Source: Vulcanimicrobiota bacterium (GTDB lineage Bacteria > Vulcanimicrobiota > Vulcanimicrobiia > Vulcanimicrobiales > Vulcanimicrobiaceae). From it: a stretch of DNA of 5,523 nucleotides. Below, one piece after another: positions 1 through 5,523 of this stretch (position 1 is the first letter of the stretch; each line of letters opens with the position of its first letter). The stretch lies in contig JASHTE010000118.1 in the NCBI GenBank assembly GCA_030040695.1, positions 1 through 5,523 on the forward strand. Reading direction: 5' to 3'. Made by a program: the position numbers and the translations under genes. Below the pieces are notes generated by a model, which was not told the origin of the DNA, ran no database searches, and saw nothing but the letters and a program-made list of their open reading frames with translations.

Positions 1-914
<914 letters not shown>

Positions 915-917
915 TAC

Positions 918-2477
918 ATGCTCCTCGCGGCCGTCGTTGCCGTACGACTCGCGCAAGCCTCACCTTCACCCACGCCGTCTTCGACACCGGGTCTCTTGAG
1001 TGTGACGCCCGCCGCAATTGCGATGAATCCTGCGCAGCGACGGACGATCGACGTTATCGGCGCCGTTCCGCCGGTGACGGCGACGCTGCAGCAGCATCTC
1101 GTGAGCGCGAGTGTCAATGCAACGGGAACGAGCGTGACGATCGATGCGACCCAGGCGACGGGAAGCGACACCCTCGAGCTCGAGGATGCTGCCGGCAAGA
1201 GCGTCGATGTGCCGATTCAGGTCGCGTTCAATGCGGGAACGATTCCTTCGCAACTTCGGTTGAGCGTCACCGGCGATCCGGTAGACCCGCAGTGGCTCTC
1301 CGAGGAAGTTCAGGCGACCGTCGAACGGGCAACGGCGGTGATGCCGGGAGCACAGGCGACGATCGCCGCACCACCGCCGATCACTCTCGCGCCCGGAGGA
1401 ACGGCGAACGTGAGCGTCGCCGTCCAAATCGCCGGAAACGGGACGTATCTCGATCAAAGCGGCGCGACGAACGTTACCGTCGATCGAGTGCCCTTGACAC
1501 CGATGCCGGCCGCACTGCTCTTCTACGATGACGATCCGGAAGACGTCGCGAGCGACGGTGTGCTCTACCGAGGGACGGCAACCACCAGTCAGGCAGTGCG
1601 CCTCTATACGTACCATGAGAGCATCTCCGCCCCACATCGTATCGTCGTCATATTGAGCGCAGACGCGCAGGCACGCGTTCAGACGATCGGCGCCTTTGCC
1701 GGCCCGAATATCGACGTGATGTCGGTCGGACACGCCGCAACGCTGCGATACCTTACGCTCCAGCCGCACGACGAAGGCGTCGTCCTAACGCTCGGCGCCG
1801 CAACGAGCCAGGTGCTTGAGGACGTCACCGAAGGCAACGGCGAGCTCGTCGCGGGGGTACTCGACGTTCGCGTCATCGAAGGCGGACCCGTGACGGTGAC
1901 CGTCATGAGCGTCGCGCCTGGGGAAGATCCAAAACTGCTGCTCGGCGACCCGCCGTTGCCGGGCGACGGCCACCATCGCACCGGCGTCTTCGTTCTGAGC
2001 GGGTACGGTGACGACGCGGCAACCTACGCCGTTGGCGGCCCCGATGCTGTCGTCACGTACGGCGATCGCAGCGCGCCGCCAGTGAGCGCCGGCCCCAGGA
2101 CCGACGATCGCGACGACGGAGATTACGGCGTCCTTCGTTCGATTGAATTTACCCTGACGAATCCGACGGATGAGGAGTCGAACGCATATCTGTACGAGCG
2201 TCCTCTCGGCGGTGACGTGCGCTCGAGCTTTCTCGTTGACGGGTCACTCGTCCAGCTTGGCTGCGCCCGCGAGCCCTCTGCCTATCAAATTGCAGCTTAC
2301 GCGCTCTCTCCGCACCAGACGTACCGCGTCAGCATCGAGACGATGAGCGACGGGGCGTCCAACTATCCGCTCGAGGTGGGGATCTCGGCGACGCCTCCTA
2401 TCCCGCAGACGCCACCCGTCGGCACCCCCGATGGATGCTTTCCCCGAGCGCCCCAACCCAATGGGGCTACGCCGTAG
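918..2477 (+). CDS. Probable secreted protein of unknown function, beta-rich, 519 aa
   Basis: I do not recognise a named family. The start ATG lies three bases after the clpC stop and in the same frame, since the in-frame TAG at 912 rules out an earlier start. No Shine-Dalgarno is well placed (GGAG at 896-899 is about 18 bases away), so reinitiation after clpC is likely. Residues 2-14 form a short hydrophobic stretch (LLAAVVAVRLAQA) followed by a Ser/Pro/Thr-rich linker. This resembles an export signal with cleavage after AQA, but it is unusually short and has no basic n-region. Residues about 25-105 and 110-190 look like two Ig-like beta domains (alternating Val/Thr/Ile strands, 'LAPGGTANVSV'). 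Residues about 195-365 contain DDDPEDV, YRGT, GPNIDVM and DGHHRTGVF. Residues about 375-495 form another beta-rich unit, with acidic DDRDDGDYG (396-404) and YERPLGG. The only cysteines, C449 and C507, could form a disulfide. The C-terminus (PQTPPVGTPDG onward) is Pro-rich and runs into a palindromic element. No catalytic motif is evident, so a binding or structural role outside the membrane is inference. Confidence 0.8.
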   Translation: MLLAAVVAVRLAQASPSPTPSSTPGLLSVTPAAIAMNPAQRRTIDVIGAVPPVTATLQQHLVSASVNATGTSVTIDATQATGSDTLELEDAAGKSVDVPIQVAFNAGTIPSQLRLSVTGDPVDPQWLSEEVQATVERATAVMPGAQATIAAPPPITLAPGGTANVSVAVQIAGNGTYLDQSGATNVTVDRVPLTPMPAALLFYDDDPEDVASDGVLYRGTATTSQAVRLYTYHESISAPHRIVVILSADAQARVQTIGAFAGPNIDVMSVGHAATLRYLTLQPHDEGVVLTLGAATSQVLEDVTEGNGELVAGVLDVRVIEGGPVTVTVMSVAPGEDPKLLLGDPPLPGDGHHRTGVFVLSGYGDDAATYAVGGPDAVVTYGDRSAPPVSAGPRTDDRDDGDYGVLRSIEFTLTNPTDEESNAYLYERPLGGDVRSSFLVDGSLVQLGCAREPSAYQIAAYALSPHQTYRVSIETMSDGASNYPLEVGISATPPIPQTPPVGTPDGCFPRAPQPNGATP

Positions 2478-2521
2478 GGAGAGCCCGGCAGCGCTGCCCC
2501 TACTGAAATTGATGGTTTTTT
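2451..2521. repeat. Cluster of inverted repeats spanning the 3' end of the secreted-protein gene
   Basis: Several inverted repeats are packed here: CCCC/GGGG (2451-2454 with 2463-2466), GGGCT/AGCCC (2464-2468 with 2482-2486), CTAC-GCC-GTAG (2467-2477), GTAGGG/CCCTAC (2474-2479 with 2498-2503) and the perfect 12-base palindrome GGCAGCGCTGCC (2487-2498). Some pairings exclude each other. A T6 run (2516-2521) lies 12 bases beyond the last stem. That is too far for a standard intrinsic terminator, although the region may still end clpC-operon transcription. The last codons and the TAG stop of the upstream gene fall inside the cluster. The dense palindromy resembles dispersed intergenic repeats of the REP kind, but only one copy is in this window, so repeat status is inference. 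Confidence 0.5.
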
Positions 2522-2585
2522 GAGGGTGTGCGCGACATTTGGCACAGGGGCTCCACCCACCGAGCTGTATGTTTTCGACAGAGAA

Positions 2586-3569
2586 GTGGAGCGAACGACC
2601 GAACCAAAGATCGTCTTGCTCGTCCGGCTGCTGAACGCGATCGACGAGGGGCGATACAGCTTCGAGGCTCTGAAAGAACGGCTCGCTGAGAGCGGCGGAA
2701 AACGCCCTTCGACCCGTAGCCTACGGCGCTATCTCGCGATTCTCGCGGCTGCCGAGTTCCCATGGTTCTTCGATCGGGCGACGGGGACGTATCGCTTCGC
2801 CGAGGGGTATAGCCTCAAGCGGCTCCAGCTTTCTAACGGCGAGCTCTTCGGGCTTGTCGCGCTACGCTCCATTGCGCACTCGATCGGCGGCGCCATCGGC
2901 GCTTCGATCGGAGAGGTGACGCGTAAGCTCGCGGGCTCCTCGACCAACGGCGTCAAGGCGCACGTCAACGGCAGGCCGTCTGTAGCGTTCCGCCTCTCCG
3001 AGATTCGCCTCGACGAGCAGGGTGAGCGCACTTTCGCCCTCCTCTCCTCGGCCGAGCGTCATCACCGCGTAGCCCGCTTCACGTACGTCGATAAGGAGGG
3101 GAACAAGTCGACGCGCATCGTTGAGCCGTACGGCTTTGTCGTCAGCTCCGGGCGCATCTACTGCGTCGCCTTCGACCGCGCTCGGAACGATCGTCGTAGC
3201 TTCGCCGTCGACAACGTCAGCGAGCTGACGCTCCTCGCGCAGACATTTGTGAAGCCGGCCGATTTCGACATCGAGGCGTGGGCCGCATCGTCGATCAGCG
3301 GCGTTCTCCACGGCAGAGCGCCGGCCGATGTGCGCGTTCGCTTTGCCTCGCGCGTCGCCAAGGCCGCGATCGCAGCGCGTATCGTTGCCGAGCGCGACAT
3401 CGAGCATCTGCCCGATGGTTCGGCGGAGATCGTCTTCCACGTAGACGACGTCGACGAGCTCGTACGCTGGGTCCTGAGCTGGGGAGACCAGGCAGAGGTT
3501 CTCGATCCGGAGCCGATCCGCGAGCGCATCGCGGTGCTCTCCCACGCGATCAGCGAAAAGTACCAATAG
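2586..3569 (+). CDS. WYL-domain transcriptional regulator
   Basis: This is a probable ligand-sensing transcriptional regulator of the helix-turn-helix/WYL/WCX type (PafC/DeoR-like architecture). I chose GTG 2586 because the product then begins directly with the conserved helical region (ERTTEPKIVLLVRLLNAI), giving 327 aa, a normal length for the family. TTG 2520 and GTG 2526 in the same frame are alternatives. No start has a convincing ribosome binding site. Residues about 5-75 form the winged-helix DNA-binding part (RPSTRSLRRYLAIL is the likely recognition region). Residues about 160-223 are the WYL domain, with EPYGF at 180-184 and the signature strand GRIYCVAFD at 189-197, so the usual Trp-Tyr-Leu reads Ile-Tyr-Cys. 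An Arg-rich RRSFAVDNV segment follows (from residue 203). Residues about 248-323 match the C-terminal WCX extension (VRVRFAS..., then WGDQAEVLDPEPIRERI). WYL domains bind nucleic acid or nucleotide ligands in studied members. It lies upstream of hutHU and could regulate it, or itself, but no operator is proven. Confidence 0.85.
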   Translation: MERTTEPKIVLLVRLLNAIDEGRYSFEALKERLAESGGKRPSTRSLRRYLAILAAAEFPWFFDRATGTYRFAEGYSLKRLQLSNGELFGLVALRSIAHSIGGAIGASIGEVTRKLAGSSTNGVKAHVNGRPSVAFRLSEIRLDEQGERTFALLSSAERHHRVARFTYVDKEGNKSTRIVEPYGFVVSSGRIYCVAFDRARNDRRSFAVDNVSELTLLAQTFVKPADFDIEAWAASSISGVLHGRAPADVRVRFASRVAKAAIAARIVAERDIEHLPDGSAEIVFHVDDVDELVRWVLSWGDQAEVLDPEPIRERIAVLSHAISEKYQ

Positions 3570-3576
3570 CGAACGC

Positions 3577-3594
3577 AGCTTCCGCTGGGAAGCT
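3577..3594 (+). terminator. Hairpin 7 bases after the WYL gene stop
   Basis: A perfect 7-bp stem, AGCTTCC/GGAAGCT, with a four-base GCTG loop begins seven bases after the regulator's TAG stop. No T-tract follows, so it is not a classic intrinsic terminator. It could end transcription inefficiently or protect the 3' end of the mRNA. Confidence 0.35.
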
Positions 3595-3614
3595 ACCAAA
3601 GGTGCTAAAAGCAA

Positions 3615-3643
3615 GACCCGCAGTGGCAAAGCCCCCGCGGGTC
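3615..3643. terminator. GC-rich hairpin between the WYL gene and hutH
   Basis: GACCCGC (3615-3621) pairs perfectly with GCGGGTC (3637-3643). Inside the loop, GGC/GCC can pair around AAA, giving a longer interrupted stem. The + strand has no T-run downstream. On the minus strand the stem would be followed by TTGCTTTT, so it fits a minus-strand or weak bidirectional terminator slightly better. No minus-strand gene is supported here, so the role is uncertain. Confidence 0.35.
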
Positions 3644-3714
3644 CTGACGTATTCGCTCACCGTGCGCGCCCGTTTGGCCCCCGGGTGGAAGACCCCACAG
3701 CGCCGCTCGGCGGT

Positions 3715-3742
3715 TTGACCGTTTCCGGCCGCGACTGATACG
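3715..3742 (+). promoter_or_regulatory. Weak sigma70-like promoter candidate for hutHU
   Basis: TTGACC (3715-3720) matches five of six bases of a -35 box. The best -10 at suitable spacing (16 bases) is GATACG (3737-3742), which matches only three of six. It would give a 5' leader of about 100 bases before hutH. Position between genes supports it; the -10 sequence does not. Consensus preferences of this lineage are unknown. Confidence 0.25.
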
Positions 3743-3751
3743 CTCGTCGCC

Positions 3752-3767
3752 CTTCGTTTTACCGAAG
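3752..3767. promoter_or_regulatory. Small inverted repeat upstream of hutH, possible operator
   Basis: CTTCG (3752-3756) and CGAAG (3763-3767) form a 16-base inverted repeat with a TTTTAC centre. It lies about 10 bases past the candidate -10 box, where a repressor site or leader hairpin could act. Short repeats of this size occur by chance, and nothing links it to a specific regulator. Confidence 0.2.
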
Positions 3768-3816
3768 TGTTTGCATGGTAGCAGTTTCGAAAAGAGGCTG
3801 CAAGAGGCGCAACGCG

Positions 3817-3878
3817 GTACCCACAAGCTGTCCACAGAAATTTTTGTTTATGCACCACGAGCAATCCAGTTATCCACG
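3817..3878 (+). promoter_or_regulatory. Cluster of four DnaA-box-like 9-mers across the hutH start
   Basis: Against the DnaA-box consensus TTWTNCACA, all on the + strand, the window shows GTACCCACA (3817-3825, 7/9), CTGTCCACA (3828-3836, 7/9), TTATGCACC (3848-3856, 8/9) and TTATCCACG (3870-3878, 8/9). Start-to-start distances are 11, 20 and 22 bases, close to one, two and two helical turns, which would place them on one face of the DNA. An AT-rich stretch (3837-3851) sits between the second and third. The third covers the hutH start codon. No box is perfect, and neither dnaA nor dnaN is in the window. DnaA binding is therefore a hypothesis. Confidence 0.3.
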
Positions 3879-5394
3879 CATAGAGATCGGCGGCCGCCTT
3901 ACGCTCGAGAGTATCGAGGCAGTCGCCGACGGAGCGCCCATCGTTTTGTCGAGCGCAGCACGTAAACGCGTTGCGAGCGCGCACGCATTCGTTGAGGAAC
4001 GTTTTCGCAGCGGAGAGCCGATCTACGGCGTGACGACCGGCTTTGGGCGACTCGCTAACGTGCCGGTCGAGCCCGACGACACGGAACGCCTGCAACTGAA
4101 TCTCGTGCGAAGCCATGCCGCGGGAACCGGGCCTCTACTCGAGCGGCGCGTCGTGCGCGCCGCCGGTCTTCTGCGCGTGAACGCGCTCGCCGCCGGTCAC
4201 TCCGGCGTGCACCCGCGCACGCTCGACCTGCTCGTCGAGCTGTTGAATCGCGGCGTGACACCGTGCGTGCCGTCGCAAGGCTCCGTGGGTGCGAGCGGCG
4301 ATCTCGCGCCGCTCGCGCACATGACGCTGACACTCGTCGGCGAAGGCGAGGCGTGGTATCGAGGCGAGCGCCTTTCGAGCAGCGTCGCGCTCGAGCGTGC
4401 GGGTTTGCAGCCCGTACGCTTGGGACCAAAGGAAGGGCTCGCGCTCGTCAATGGAACGCAAGTGATGACGGCGGTGGCGGCGCTCGGCGTGATGCGCTCG
4501 CAGCGCCTCGCCGCATCCGCCGACGTGATCGGCGCGATGTCGCTCGAAGCATTTCTCGGGAGCGATCGTGTTTTCGACCGGCGCATCAACGAGCTGAGGC
4601 CGCACGCCGGTCAGGCGCGTGTCGCGGAGAACCTGCGCGCAGTGCTCGCCGGATCGGAGATCGTCGAGTCGCATCGCGAGTGCGGGCGCGTACAGGATCC
4701 GTACTCGTATCGCTGCATCCCGGTCGTGCACGGCGCCGTGCGCGATGCGATCGAGCACACGCGCAGCGTCGTTGAGACGGAGGCGAACTCCGTTACGGAT
4801 AACCCGCTCGTCTTTGCAGATGACGGCGTCTTTCTCTCGGGCGGGAACTTTCACGGCGAGCCTGTCGCGCTCGTGCTCGATTTCCTCAAGCTGGCCATCG
4901 GCGAGCTCGCGTCGATCTCCGAGCGGAGGCTCTACCTCTTGCTCAATGCAGAGGAGCGCGACCTCCCGCTCTTCCTGACCGGACGCTCCGGCGTGCAATC
5001 GGGGCTCATGATCGTGCAGTATACGGCCGCCGCGCTCGTCAATGAGAACAAGGTTCTTGCGTGGCCCGCGAGCGTCGACTCGATTCCCACTTCTGCAGGC
5101 CAGGAGGATCACGTCAGCATGGGCATGACTGCGGCCAACGTTCTTCCGCGCGTGCTCGACAACGTCGAGGGCGCACTGGCGTGCGAGCTGCTTGGGGCCC
5201 TCGCTGCAACGGATTTTCGGCGCCCGCTGCGCTCGGGCGGGGGCACTCAAGCGGCATACGACGTCGCGCGCCGCGAAATCGCAGCCCTCGGAGAGGACCG
5301 CTCGCCGGCACCGGACATCGAGCGCGCGCGCTCGCTCATTGCGTCGGGCTCGCTGACGAATGCTGCCGAGAAGGCAGTAGGCATCGCGTTGTAG
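3850..5394 (+). CDS. hutH: Histidine ammonia-lyase
   Basis: This cytoplasmic enzyme removes ammonia from L-histidine to give urocanate, the first step of histidine degradation. With ATG 3850 the product is 514 aa, matching the usual length of about 510. An upstream in-frame ATG at 3775 would add a 25-residue extension (Cys/Lys/Arg-rich) that fits no part of the family, so I reject it. TTG 3844 is a minor alternative. The catalytic MIO cofactor precursor Ala-Ser-Gly is at residues 148-150 (4291-4299) within [15 protein letters not shown]. The catalytic loop tyrosine is Y59 in [13 protein letters not shown] (88-92) and QEDHVSM (418-424) are typical of histidine-specific rather than phenylalanine or tyrosine lyases. 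DPYSYRC (283-289) carries the second Tyr and the Arg of the active site. NPLVF (318-322) and [10 protein letters not shown] are also conserved. All key residues are present, so it should be active. No Shine-Dalgarno is visible before 3850. hutU follows after 13 bases. Confidence 0.96.
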   Translation: MHHEQSSYPRIEIGGRLTLESIEAVADGAPIVLSSAARKRVASAHAFVEERFRSGEPIYGVTTGFGRLANVPVEPDDTERLQLNLVRSHAAGTGPLLERRVVRAAGLLRVNALAAGHSGVHPRTLDLLVELLNRGVTPCVPSQGSVGASGDLAPLAHMTLTLVGEGEAWYRGERLSSSVALERAGLQPVRLGPKEGLALVNGTQVMTAVAALGVMRSQRLAASADVIGAMSLEAFLGSDRVFDRRINELRPHAGQARVAENLRAVLAGSEIVESHRECGRVQDPYSYRCIPVVHGAVRDAIEHTRSVVETEANSVTDNPLVFADDGVFLSGGNFHGEPVALVLDFLKLAIGELASISERRLYLLLNAEERDLPLFLTGRSGVQSGLMIVQYTAAALVNENKVLAWPASVDSIPTSAGQEDHVSMGMTAANVLPRVLDNVEGALACELLGALAATDFRRPLRSGGGTQAAYDVARREIAALGEDRSPAPDIERARSLIASGSLTNAAEKAVGIAL

Positions 5395-5397
5395 GAG
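5393..5397 (+). promoter_or_regulatory. Ribosome binding site of hutU overlapping the hutH stop
   Basis: AGGAG begins at the second base of the hutH TAG stop codon and lies 10 bases before ATG 5408. It is the clearest Shine-Dalgarno in the window. It decides the hutU start and suggests translational coupling of hutH and hutU. Confidence 0.75.
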
Positions 5398-5407
5398 CCT
5401 TGCGCCA

Positions 5408-5523
5408 ATGCCGGCAGCCGTCTCGGAGCCACGGACCGTTCGAGCACCCCGAGGGCGGGAGATTTCCTGTCGAGCCTGGCCGCAGGAAGCGGCGCTTCGC
5501 ATGCTCATGAACAACCTCGATCC
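5408..5523 (+). CDS. hutU: Urocanate hydratase (urocanase), N-terminal 38 residues, cut by window end
   Basis: Urocanase adds water to urocanate, using tightly bound NAD+, to give 4-imidazolone-5-propionate, the second step of histidine degradation after HutH. Only the first 38 codons are present. They read VRAPRG at residues 11-16 and [10 protein letters not shown] at residues 29-38. The second segment is a hallmark of the urocanase N-terminus, and in known members it continues with P, which the two remaining bases (cc) allow. The ATG at 5408 is preceded by AGGAG at 5393-5397. The 13-base gap to hutH, on the same strand, makes one operon. The NAD-binding and catalytic parts lie beyond the window, so integrity cannot be judged. 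Confidence 0.9.
   Translation, partial: MPAAVSEPRTVRAPRGREISCRAWPQEAALRMLMNNLD

Noticed and set aside
966..1769. 267-residue minus-strand open frame opposite the secreted-protein gene
   Set aside because: Its product is Arg-rich with no recognisable domain. The + strand frame has the better composition, a leader-like start and clpC adjacency.
2539..2573. Promoter TTGGCA...TATGTT before the WYL gene
   Set aside because: The spacer is 23 bases, too long for a sigma70 promoter, and the -10 is weak.
2363..2763. Two small minus-strand open frames over the palindromic region
   Set aside because: They span intergenic inverted repeats and overlap two better genes. Composition is driven by the repeats and no start signal is visible.
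3775..3849. Upstream ATG of hutH, adding 25 residues
   Set aside because: The extension (Cys/Lys/Arg-rich) has no counterpart in histidases. ATG 3850 gives the normal family length.
3850..5394. Tyrosine or phenylalanine ammonia-lyase or aminomutase instead of HutH
   Set aside because: SHAAG and QEDHVSM are histidase-type, and urocanase follows in the same operon.
4135..5514. 459-residue open frame on the minus strand opposite hutH
   Set aside because: It mirrors a strongly conserved histidase, has Arg/His-rich low-quality composition and matches no family. Long antisense frames are expected in GC-rich DNA.

Overview
The window is GC-rich bacterial DNA (roughly 60% G+C by eye) with every supported gene on the + strand. 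It looks chromosomal. There is no transposase, integrase, phage gene, tRNA, rRNA or CRISPR array. Taxonomy is not decided by the sequence. A ClpC-type ATPase, a WYL-domain regulator and an unrecognised beta-rich secreted protein with a Ser/Pro/Thr-rich N-terminus would suit a soil or uncultured GC-rich lineage. My impression is Vulcanimicrobiota/Eremiobacterota-like, but this is only a weak guess.

Layout: (1) 1-914 is the C-terminal part of a ClpC-type Clp ATPase, cut by the window edge. (2) 918-2477 starts three bases after the clpC stop and encodes a 519-residue, probably exported protein of unknown function. (3) 2451-2521 is a cluster of inverted repeats that includes the last codons and the stop of that gene. 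(4) 2586-3569 encodes a WYL-domain transcriptional regulator. (5) 3570-3849 is about 280 bases without a gene. It holds two hairpins just after the regulator, a weak promoter candidate, a small inverted repeat, and a helically phased row of DnaA-box-like 9-mers that runs into the next gene. (6) 3850-5394 is hutH, a complete histidine ammonia-lyase. (7) 5408-5523 is the start of hutU (urocanate hydratase), cut by the window end.

How the parts work together: hutH and hutU form a tightly spaced operon for the first two steps of histidine degradation (histidine to urocanate to imidazolonepropionate). The hutU ribosome binding site overlaps the hutH stop. The WYL regulator directly upstream is a positional candidate for controlling hut, but this is inference only. 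The clpC plus secreted-protein pair is a separate unit concerned with protein quality control and an unknown envelope or extracellular function.

No clear new multi-gene system is visible. The points most worth a second look are the uncharacterised secreted family coupled to clpC, the palindromic element at its 3' end, the DnaA-box-like cluster over the hutH start, the use of TAG as stop by all four complete gene ends, and the high density of the palindrome CGATCG.
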